From Paragordius varius (lineage: Eukaryota > Nematomorpha): DNA of 64,000 bases. Numbering within the stretch: the stretch's first letter is position 1; each line of letters starts with the position of its first letter. The notes under the pieces were generated by a model. The model ran no database searches. It was not told where the DNA came from and worked only from the letters and a program-made list of their open reading frames with translations. Shown here in pieces: positions 37,856 to 48,672 of this stretch. The stretch is from assembly GCA_964247055.1 (NCBI GenBank), contig OZ176051.1, positions 11,222,001-11,286,000 on the forward strand. The letters are read 5' to 3'. A program made the translations under genes and the position numbers.

Positions 37856-40800
37856 ATGTTTGGAATATGGCAACAACGCCATACATTAAACTGGTTGAAT
37901 AAAATATTCTCGTCTTTCCGTGTGCTCATGATATTAGGCCTTTATGTCGTTCTATTTACTGTATCTTTCGCACTGATCATATTCTTATTCGAGTATAAGG
38001 GTAATGCAAAATATTTCTAGCTATTTTTATTAATAAGTAAAAGGACATTACCGGGATATGGTTATATATTAATTTTTTTATAATTGTATGATTTTAATGT
38101 GTTAAATAATTCTTTATTTTAAATGACCCTAATGACAATTGTCATATAAATTATATTACTCTTACCTAGAACAAGTTTTCAAATAAGAATAACCAATATA
38201 AATATGCTTAAAAAATATTTTCAACATCGATAATGTAAAAATAAGCATTCAAGATTAAATTCTATAAATGCAATGCCGAATTGATCGAATATATGATATT
38301 AAAATTTATAATAAACTTGATTCATGTCCATTAAAACTAAATATATATAGTTTTTCTAATAGTATTTTTGATTAGTTAAACAAATTTGCTCTTAATATCC
38401 AAAATGTAAATGGGGTCAAATTCGATGTTAATCAACTGTATTAGATTAATTATAAAGTTATAATAATAGCACATCATGCAGACAATTATAAAAAATTATA
38501 AGCTTTAACTTTGTACCTCTCTATAAATACCATTTAAAGGATATTGGGATTTGGAAAAAATTGAACATAGTAATATCAGGCAATGGATAATTAGCTTTAA
38601 TTATTGCTAACTGATTCACATTTCGCTGGTGCATTATTGCTAAAAACAATACTAAATGTATATAAAAAATTAGAAACTGTGGTGATTAGCGCTAGGGAGA
38701 TATTATTTGCACCAAGGAAGGGATCCCTGCCAAAATTATTAATGCTAAACATCCACTATAGCTGAATAGAAGGCAAAATTAATACGCCTGAAAAGAATTT
38801 CAGACAAATATATAAAAACCGAACTTAAGGTTAAAGTCCAGGGATATAAATATGGCCATATTGATTTTGACTTCGGATAGCCGATTATTAGAATATATTA
38901 AATGCACATAAAATACTTACAACTAACATTTTCCATAAAGCATGATGTCCTTCTGTTTCATTAAATTATCTTTGATTACTGGAATATCTGACTGCTGAAA
39001 ACCGGTTTGAGTTTTTTTTCTTTATATGTAACGTGATCTCTCACCCTCAATTATTTCGGATTCGGAGAACTGGTGTGTTTTATACTAAAATTCAAAAAAT
39101 AAAAAATTTTACATTGACCCTAAATTTGGAACTCTTTGAGATGTGTTAAATCTTAGTGTTTTAATAGAAATTTGACTTAACCATCAATTTCAAAAAACAA
39201 AAATCTTGCATATTAATTCAGCTGTGTAATTTCCTACAGGGTTCAGAAATAATTCTAGTAGTTTCAGATTATGCATATCTCGGAGGTCTTATAAACAATA
39301 ATAAGGGCTATTTAGGTATCAATTGCGATAGAAAAATTAAAATTGTAAAAAATATGACTATATATGGAAGTCCCCTAACATCAAACCATCAACTAATATT
39401 AGGCTTATCTTCTTTAATCTTCCCGGCACTGTTGTAGGGATCTGAAAGCTGAATTATAAAAAAGTGACGAGTGTTTGAGAAACGCATTTAATGGGGCTGG
39501 CAGTAAACTTTACAAATAACATGGCAAGACATAATAAATTCGATATTTCTCGAAAAAAATCCGACAATGGCTCTAACCGACCATTGCCTAATAATGAAAT
39601 TATCGAATTTTTGACATAGTCTTATAATACAAAATTTAGAATAGCATCTAGCGGGTCGTTGCAAAATGAGCTCGGAAGATCTAAGCCAGAACACAAACTC
39701 TTCATTTTACAACCTTATAAACTTCACCAACATAAATCGCGAATTGGCCTACGTAAAGGCTTCAATACACATTTAGCTTCATACAATAATGCAATACAGA
39801 GTCGGGCTTTCAGAATCTGAAAGAAATTGTGGAGTCAAACGTTATATATGAATGTAGCGATGTTAAATTATTGCCTTTGTTTGATACTTTATTATTTTGG
39901 TTTTGGGATGATTATGCACACCTTGCTTAAACTTGTAAATAAACAACGATTTTGAAGTTACTTTGGAAATATAATAAACACTGTTTCTTGTATTAATAAA
40001 AAAATCCCATATTTTAAGTAGTGGCCCGAACATGATTAACACCTGATTTTCAAATTAAAAAAATTTACTGCTAAAATGAATATAAATTGTTTATTATTTT
40101 TGACGCAATTATTTACCTATTATATTGGCGAATCGAATATATAGAAATAAAAAATGGTGAGGATGAAATAAGATTATATTTTTTTTATAGAGGGAGAGGA
40201 AGGCATATGAGCACAATATCATAGGGGAAAAATTACAGGAAAAAAAGATATTGAAGTGTTAGAAATTATTTTCTAAAAAAATTGGGAGCTGTCTTGAAAA
40301 TGATATAACACGAAAACACTTATCTATAAATACGACCAGAATATTTTGAACTTTGATTATAAAAACTTCCTAATCCCTCAATCGTGATTCTCCTGGCAGA
40401 TAAAGGTTATGACGCAGATGAACAGCAAAATTTACGCTGAAAAAGGGATTGATATAATACATTTACTATACTACAATCCGAAAAGACCCCACTCGATTGA
40501 CAAACTTGGTAAAAAAAGCGGTAAAAAAAACTAGAATTTTGAAACAACATGCATACCAAAATTCACCATTCCACCCCATATGAATGTGGCCCTGAAAACT
40601 CACAAACCTGAAATACACTTACGACCAGCTGTCGTTAGTATTAACACACCGCTTTCTAAACTACTCATAAAACAACCATTTGCACATATCCTCCATCACG
40701 TACAAAATAATATGATGAATAAAATTAAAACAATGCATCTGAAAGAGTCTAACATACTAGTCATCCTGAACATACAATCTCTTTTCGCAATTATCCCGAG

Positions 40801-43800
40801 AAATCAATTAGGATCTATCATCGAAAAATAGGTGATGGCTTACACCCCATCATTCCGAAGTTATAAATATGCCTTTCAAATTGTTTTTTGAAGCAAAACT
40901 ACCTACAATACACTGGTACCTCCATAAGATCCAGTTTCTCTCCATAACTAGCTGACATATACATGAAATCTTTCGAAAAACTTATGTTCGAATCCTCACT
41001 ATCCCCCAGATGTTGGCATCGATATGTGGGTGATATATTCTCACCTTTCTAGACTTTAATAACATACATCCCAATAGGCTCTTTATGTAACACAGCCACT
41101 ACGAAATACAATTCCTAGATGTTCAACTAAAAATCAAGATTGGTATGTTCCAACATATGTCTTTAGAAAGGCACACATATTTATACTTAAATGCAAATTT
41201 CCATAATCATCCAGCTCGTTCGCTCTCAGGTTTAAAAACTCTCATACACCGAGCCAAAACTCTTTGTAATGAATATAATCTAAGAAATGAAAACTTTTAA
41301 AACCACATTTCAACAAAATGGCTATTTAGTTAACATTTTTAATAAATTAAACACCCATAGGATTCAGTCTCTTCTTTCGTTTTACCTTACATAAAAAATG
41401 TCACGACCAAAATCCGACATGTTCTTAAAAAATATGAAGTTAAAGCTATATATAAGCCTTTCAATAAATTTAACCTGTTCCTGCAATGTCAAATACATGG
41501 GTGAATCAGGACGCCTAATTTTAACACGATAAAATAAACATGACCAATACATTCTTGCCCGCAAACTCTCTTTGGGATTAGCAAAGCAAATACACAATGA
41601 TCATCACTTTATATCTCATTAAGAAATCGTTTACAACTAATAATTACAATAAACGCCGGATATGTGAATAGAGATTATATCAAATCCTAGACTCGATCGT
41701 GAAGACGGCGCAGTTATATCGTCAATTTGGTACCTCCTAGTACACCCAAAATATTATTTGTAAAGACGACAACTGTTGTTTTTACAGATTACATTAAACC
41801 TCCTAAGAACATATACATGAATACAATTACCATCTGAACAATTACATATTTACCTTTTTATATTGTCATTATTTCTTAGTTTTTTATTTAATTTTTTATC
41901 TAAATTTTTATCTCAAAAAGTTTATGCATTATAAATATTATTATTATATTAATAATAATTGCTCGTAAACCCAGAATGGATTTAATAATTGTTACAATTT
42001 ATTAAGAGGGGAGGATATATGTACGACTTATATATTGTATAAAATTCGTTGTAATGGTGTCTATTTTTTATGGGTAATATAAAATAAACTTATGTATGCC
42101 AACAAATTTTGAAGGTTTTACGTTTTGTTGTTTATTTTTATTGGAATCGAATCAATATTTGCAATATGAACGTTACTACACATTAAAAATTTGATATTTT
42201 ATCATATATGACAAAAATATTCCTTCCTTGTCAAATTTTGGCATGTTGATATTAAGCTTTTTAAATTTATAATATTTATTGCCTTTTCTTCCACGCTATT
42301 AATCTTCCTATTCGAGTACAAGGGTATGTACACTATCTCTAACTCTTATTAATTAATTATAACAATATTAGCTATATATTTATTGGGATTTTTTTATGAA
42401 ATTTTTAATTTAAGTAATATAAGTAATCCGAAAAATAATCGTAAATCATGTTTAAGTATTTTCGACCCTATAAAACAAGGCATTTATTCAATCAAATCGA
42501 TGTTCAAAGGATTAAATTTATTTACATCTCTAAACCATAATACGGTATTTGTTCATATTGGATACCTTTATATGGCAAGTTTAATTTAAATGCATAAAGT
42601 ATCAAAATTTTAAATATAATTTAATAAATTTCATCAACCTTACTTAATAAACATATAATGTTTATAATTATGTAATTACCCTTTCATTAATATTTTATCA
42701 GTTAAATGGAAATAACTCACTTGTTTACTTTTGAGATTGAAAAATTTAATACTTTTTAATTATATTACAATAGTCTTATATAATAAGAATATTCTAAGGT
42801 TGTATTTAAATATTTTAATATACTGGGCATGAGTCGAGACTAACAGTAATTACAACCTGTTTTTGAAATAAGCCGAAACCGGGCTACCATTTTCTAATTT
42901 TTTTAACCAATCCAGTTATAATTTAAAACCAACTCTAGTAGTTTTATGTTTAATAACAGCTAATTTAAATTTTCGGCCAAGTCTTCATAATATATTTGCC
43001 ATCAAAAGTAGAAAACAAGCTATGTTCATTTATATGTAAAAACATAATGTAATGTAAATATTAACTTTGAAACATTAATGGCAAAATTAGGGTCAGATCT
43101 GTCAAGTTATGAATGCATTCAAGTCCGGACTGTACCCATTTTTACAAATTAATTGAAAATTTCATATATTTATCACATAATATGAATGGTCTCCTTAAAT
43201 TTAAAGGGAGAATTTGAATTTTATCTATTTCAAATTTATTAACATTAAAAAAAACATTGATTATAATTAAGTTAAAAAATTGGCATTTGTGGTACCGATT
43301 GGCCGTTATGATTGCATTCAAAAGTCAAATGTTTCTTTAACCCCTCGAACACCAAACCTAATCCCATAAAATATCCTTATGTTAGAACCATTTTTTAATA
43401 AAATAATATTTTCTAATAATTTTAATTTTGCCAAGATGCATTTAATAAAACAAACATATAAACAAATTTAACATAATCCAATTTACCATTTATTTAATTA
43501 CCTTTAAACAAACAATGGTTTATATATCCGTAAATACGTATGCCATAAATGATAAATTAAATTAAATTTAAATTTGAAAATAATCCAATATAAAATCATA
43601 ATGAATAAGATATGTACAAATTTTTGAGTATTGACGTCTAATAAATACAACTATATAATAATATGAATTAATTAATACTAAATATCTAAAATTATGCGGT
43701 CATGGTCAACGCTAATTACACATTTGAAAGCTTTGTTTGTTGTTTGTTGATATGTACAAAATTAAAACAGAGATTGATTATTATGAAAAAGGGTATGGAA

Positions 43801-45244
43801 AGCGTTGAAACTAACATATGTTTCTCTATTTGGATTTGAAAAATATATTAATATTTTGACCCTGTTAGATCTAAAAAAATTTATCAATATATATAAATAA
43901 ATAATATTCAAGTTAAGGAAAATTTGGAGAAAATGCTTAAAGGTGGAAATTTTTTTTCGAATAATAAATTTGATGGTTGTTTAATCATTTTTATTATGTA
44001 TAGACTTGCTCAACAAATATGTCCACACATCAGACCATCGAACCTTAGGTATACACACGCAACATTTAACATCTTTGGTAACCTATGATACAACAGAGAC
44101 GGCTATTAACTACACAGCATTTATGAATTCCATGAATGATATGACGAGTATGGATGAAAGATCATGGCGAAACTTTGTATGCAGTAAAATTGACCGGCTT
44201 TCAGATAATCGTAATGATTATTCTGATTCCATGCATTTAATTGGTAACTTTGGTCCCTGGTCTCGAAACATCCTATTTAACTCTTTATACTCGATTATAA
44301 TGTCGTTCAAAAAAAACCATTTTGTAACTGGAGATGATATGATGAAATACAATAAAAAAGTAGTGTATTGTTATGTGGCAAAAGCCTCATCCACCGCTTG
44401 GAAAAGTTTAATAGCTTTATCTCAACATCGCACCTTAGAAACATCACTACAATACTTGAAAGCTAATAAGAGTTTGGGACTTATTACTCAAAACTACCCG
44501 TATATTAGATTAAATAACAATGTAAATAGTAAAGGTTATTCTTCCAACACGACTGATTTAAAGGAGGAAGATATAGATTTTAGTTTTGCTTTTGTTCGAC
44601 ATCCGCTTCACCGTATACTTTCGGCTTATCGAAGTAAATTTTGTTGGAAAAACCGCTATTTCCAACAACGGTATGGGGATTACATTAAAACGACTGTTAA
44701 CATGGGGAATTTCATAAATTTTTCGTCACCACTAACTTATGTTAAATCAACATCCAATATTAGTTTAGCGGAATTTATTCATTTTGTAGTGAATATTGAG
44801 ACAGCGTATCCCAAAAGTAAATACTCATTTTTAATGAATCAACACTGGGCACCTATAGTCGATACATGTAATCCGTGTGCTTACAATTACGATTTCATCG
44901 GTAAACATGAAAATCGTCTACAAGATATACCCTACATCCTTAAACGGACGAGATGGGATAATTTACCATTTAATCCTTTTTACTTGGTTAGCCATGAGGC
45001 GCCAAAATACGCGACAACATTGTCTCACAATTATAATGATGTGGTTGATGACCAAAAATCATCAACAAACACCCAAAGTTTTCGAGATTACGATGCGAAA
45101 GATCAGGAAATTATTGATCAAATTCCTAATGAATTGTTGAAAAAGTTGGTTTATCTATTTAGATATGATTACGCTTTGTTTTACCCGAAAGATCCATTAT
45201 TCCTAAAACAATTAAACAGTAATCCGGATTTATTAACAAATTAA
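37856..45244 (+). CDS. Carbohydrate sulfotransferase, copy 3 (intact)
   Basis: Exons 37,856-38,000 and 44,004-45,244, joined at phase 1, about 461 residues. The architecture and motifs match copy 2: signal anchor, 5'-phosphosulfate loop YCYVAKASSTAWKS, 3'-phosphate segment FVRHPLHRILSAYRSKF, and DTCNPCAYNYDFIGKHE. The first ~200 residues of the catalytic exon carry many replacements relative to copies 1 and 2 (for example SDHRTLGIHTQHLTS against SDNQTLGIYRQQLTS, and one residue deleted near LKANKS). The second half is almost identical. The changes avoid the PAPS-binding motifs, so the enzyme is probably active. The acceptor sugar cannot be decided from sequence. Confidence 0.85.
39235..39585 (+). 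mobile_element. LINE 3' coding tail (copy 3)
   Basis: Unit 3 copy of 7,655-8,010, same frame and same interruptions. Confidence 0.6.
40260..41775 (+). mobile_element. Penelope-like element fragment (copy 3)
   Basis: Unit 3 copy of 8,690-10,200, with the RT-like open stretch at 40,580-40,831 and the GIY-YIG-like tail near 41,690. Confidence 0.65.
42150..42323 (+). pseudogene. Decayed exon 1 duplicate (copy 3)
   Basis: Unit 3 counterpart of 12,100-12,264. The last part encodes FIIFIAFSSTLLIFLFEYK before the GT donor. One T is missing relative to unit 1, which shifts the upstream frame and leaves no ATG in frame. Confidence 0.55.
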
Positions 45245-46628
45245 ACTAAAAAACATGGAGATTGGAATAATTTATGTAAAATTTCAAGCATTTGATTAAT
45301 TTATTGTAACATATTTGCCTTTATCAATTTAGCCAATCTACAAAACACTTATGTGTTTAATAAATTTAATTTAATATATGACATGGTATTTATTGAGGAT
45401 TTTCCTACAGACTGGTTTATGTTACAAACCGAATATTTTAAATTTAAAGAGCTAAGTTTAGTTTAAAACATTATATATATAGTTAGTCGCAGTAGCTTTA
45501 TCAATCTTAATCAGGGGTCCATAATAAATTTTATTATTGTATAACTATGATTCACAAAACTTTCCTATGCGCAAAAATAAATTATGTTAGGAACCCTTGG
45601 CATATGTCGTATTGACTTATTTTAAATTCGACCGCATGATTAAAAATTGTTGGCCTTTTCAATTTTACCTAAACATTCCTTCTCTAGTTGACAGATTAAG
45701 TATAAGGGTGAAATGGTGGTATATTAATAGTATCATATTTTATAGTATTAACACTGATAGCATTAGGTTTTACAAAATTTAACTTTTAATCCAAATACCA
45801 TAATTACACTATATATCTATTATTTCTCATTTATTAGATGATATTCGCATATATAAAATTCCACGGAATTTTGCAAAAAAAGATTTTATAAACGGAGGTA
45901 AATTGATATAAAGAAGTTTTAAAAAGCAAATACTGAGCAAGGAATTTGTTTGTTTGGAGATGTAAAATTTGGCCTAATTTTCATTCCATGAACAATAACA
46001 TTTATAAGATATTGGTAAACTACAATTTTGAAGTCTAAACGGGTAATTAAAAGATCTTTATATAGGGTTAATACGGCTAGCTGAGAATTTTTAAGCGCCC
46101 CAAAAATTTTCGTATAACTTATCCATTCAAAAATGTTTAGATTATATACCATAAGAAATAAATTATCAGGGTTGTCAGAAATGATTACCGGTTTTTTGAT
46201 AACAAATCAGGTAATTTTGAAGGAAAATCAATCATTTAATTAATTAAGAATACTGTGCATCTTTAAACATTGCGCCAATTTCTCAGACCATTTGCACAAG
46301 AGTGTCCTTGAACATTTCAGGTTGGTACTTGAACACTTCAAGTTGGTCCTAAAATTTTTAAGTTTGGATTTTAACCTAATTTTATATATTTGCTCACTTT
46401 AAAATAAAAATTTATATTCAAACCTTTTTTTGTTGATTTTTTTCCAATTTAACCAAATTATTAATTTATTAACGTTTTTAATGAAAAATTATAATTAATA
46501 ATCCAGAAATTTATTTTTTTAATTACCTGTTAAAATCTATATTTTTTAAGATCTCAATAAAGATATACGGTTTCTGAATGATTAGAAATTGATATCGATT
46601 TAAAATTTATGTCAAATAAAAAATAGAT
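45245..46628. other. Inter-gene spacer of unit 3
   Basis: 3' flank of the copy 3 gene with AATAAA near 45,359, then AT-rich spacer. Two short open frames here are not conserved across units and are not called as genes. Confidence 0.5.
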
Positions 46629-47330
46629 TAAAAATGATAAAATGGGTGAATAATACACTATTTGATTGATAAAAGTTAAAGACAATATAAAGACAAAGGT
46701 CCAATCAAGTGTTCATGGACCAACTCGAAGTGTTCTCTTAAGGTGCAAATGGTATATGAAAGGCATGACATAATAGCCGATTGAACTTTGCAGCATTCGT
46801 CAGACCATTTTCCAACGTCTTCCAAATTATTGAATTGCTGTCTGAGGGCGTGTGCCTGATAGACAGAGGTAATAATGGCCTTAAATAAATACGGTGGATG
46901 TGGAAGAATTCCCCATCGAAGCTATTTTAAGGTATCTTTCTGGTTTTGCTGTGGAATTGCCAAGTAACAAAATTACTTTGTAGTGTTTTCTGGCTCATTT
47001 CCGTTTTTAAATAAGGCATAATTTCATTTGATGCCGATAGCGTTGTGTATAAACGGTTTCACTGATGAGCTTTAAATACAAAACAGCATAATCTTCTTCT
47101 TAAGCGTGTCCTTGATATTGATAACCATCTTGGGAAGCCAGAATTTATTCCCCTTTGGATCGACAGGGCCACTCTTCCCTCGTCACAATGCGATCAAAAA
47201 ATGATTTGCTTTCACGAACAGGATTTTACAATCCTCTTGGTGATTTTTAATTTGACGTTCATTCGAATGGTGTTATAACCATTATCAAGTTTATTGGTCG
47301 TTACCAATGCTCGAAATATGCACTGATTGT
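46629..47330. repeat. Tandem unit, truncated copy 4
   Basis: The first ~700 bp of a fourth unit, at about 99% identity to the others, ending inside the mariner fossil. From about 47,331 the sequence continues to align to the unit start, but with many substitutions and small insertions, until about 47,860. The hAT element found at the corresponding place in copies 1-3 is absent. Confidence 0.85.
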
Positions 47331-47590
47331 TTTTTGTGGTCATCTAATACTTCTGCCAATTTCCGTTGAATCCGAGTCGAATCATTATCTAATAATTCTT
47401 GCCTTTTATCGTCTTCTCAATTATGTGGTCTCTAAGGTTCTCTTTTTCGAATTGAGATAACTTTCAAATTTTCGAAACCATGTTTTACATGTTTTTATCA
47501 ATGAAGCATGTTTACCGCGTTGACAGCAAACAATGACTTTCAACAGCCTGTTTCTTGTAAGAGAATAGAAATGCATCTGCAGTTAATTTT
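46720..47590 (-). mobile_element. Mariner-like fossil spanning the array edge (copy 4)
   Basis: Same fossil as at 90-930. Its C-terminal part (below 47,331) is array-like, and its N-terminal part (above) is an older diverged version, so the array boundary falls inside it. Confidence 0.5.
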
Positions 47591-47860
47591 TTTAGGCAAA
47601 TTTGACATGATTATTGAATGATATAAATGAGACTTTAATTTTTTTAGACTCAACTTATGTTTGTTTGTCGTTTAATGTCAGATGAATAATATGGCGTCTA
47701 TGTCTAATTAATCTGCTGCGTATTTTTCGCTCAAGTCGTCTCTTAACTGAAGACTTTAGGGTTTTACAAATTAAATTTCCAATTAATTCTCAAGTATACC
47801 TGAATATAATCATTTATTTTTGCAATAATTATAATTATAAATCTCGAAAATTCAATAATT

Positions 47861-48378
47861 GAAAAGATACAAATTTTTAAACTATATATACAAAAGAAAT
47901 CAAGCCGTGACTTAGATGTAACTAGATATCAGCATATTTTTCAATAATAAAAATAGTTTAAAGTGTCATTAAACAATATTGATAATACCAAAAAAATATT
48001 CCTTACAATATATAACCTCTATCGTACTTAACATATAATTCATGTATGAAACACAATCAAATAAAGCAATACAAAAAATTATATTTATAAGCTCAATATT
48101 AATTGTTTGCCACAAAATAGCCATATATATCATATATAGTAAAAATCGAAATATACAGACCGTAAAAACTAATAGACATTGGAGAGATAATCAAACCTTC
48201 ATTTTTCCAGCAATGGTAAATAACATAAATTATATCTATAATCCATATTTTACGACGTAACACTTATAAGAAAAATATCAATGTAAAAATATGGTAGCTA
48301 TTAAAAAAATGCCTTTTAGCTTTTACCATTTGTCTATATAATTTCAGTTTTTGCTATATGTATATATTATAAATATGT
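47861..48378. other. Spacer between array and atlastin
   Basis: AT-rich sequence with one open frame of 72 codons on the plus strand (48,042-48,260). Its N-terminal part is hydrophobic (KIIFISSILIVCHKIAIYII), like a signal anchor. No homology was recognised and the frame could be chance. The 3' untranslated region of atlastin should also lie here; no clear AATAAA was seen on the minus strand. Confidence 0.3.
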
Positions 48379-48672
48379 TTAATCATTCTTTGTGACATGG
48401 TTTCGGGATGTTTTAGTTTTTGGTATATGGTTTGAGCCAACATGCGTATCATTTTTTGACGTTAATAAAGTAGATGTACTACTTTGCTTTTTTGTTGCCG
48501 GAATTTTAGTTTGTGAACGAGTTTTTGTGGTTCCCCCTAAACTCAATGAAGAGGAGTGCTGATTGCTATTCCCAAGTCCCAAAGTATGGCTAATGGCTGT
48601 CGCATTAAAATTTCCTAGCGTACTGTTAACGGTTGGATGTTGCAAAACAGCTGAAAACCATTCACAAAGTAC
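48379..48672 (-). CDS. atl: Probable alternative last exon of atlastin
   Basis: An open frame of 97 codons plus stop follows an AG acceptor. It is in phase with a GT donor inside exon 9 (exon end at 48,994, after KYVWET). The encoded tail begins [15 protein letters not shown] and then becomes rich in Ser, Thr and Lys, without recognised motifs. Isoforms differing after the amphipathic helix are known for vertebrate atlastins, but use of this exon is inferred from phase and open frame only. It could instead be chance or an unrelated small exon. Confidence 0.5.
   Translation of the reverse strand, partial: VLCEWFSAVLQHPTVNSTLGNFNATAISHTLGLGNSNQHSSSLSLGGTTKTRSQTKIPATKKQSSTSTLLTSKNDTHVGSNHIPKTKTSRNHVTKND

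Larger units (their letters stand above)
31592..46628. repeat. Tandem unit, copy 3
   Basis: Third copy, 15,037 bp, without the foldback insertion. It is nearly identical to the others over most of its length, but about 43,200-44,560 (end of the intron and first half of the catalytic exon) is clearly more diverged. Confidence 0.95.

Noticed and set aside
42383-42589. 68-codon plus-strand frame MGFFYEIFNLSN in the unit 3 intron
   Set aside because: Broken in unit 1 by a missing stretch and a frame change, and no homology seen; it follows the decayed exon duplicate and is probably intron sequence.
45919-46152. 77-codon minus-strand frame in the unit 3 spacer
   Set aside because: Not kept open in units 1 and 2, and no recognised motif. 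The 99% nucleotide identity between units reflects recent duplication, not coding constraint.
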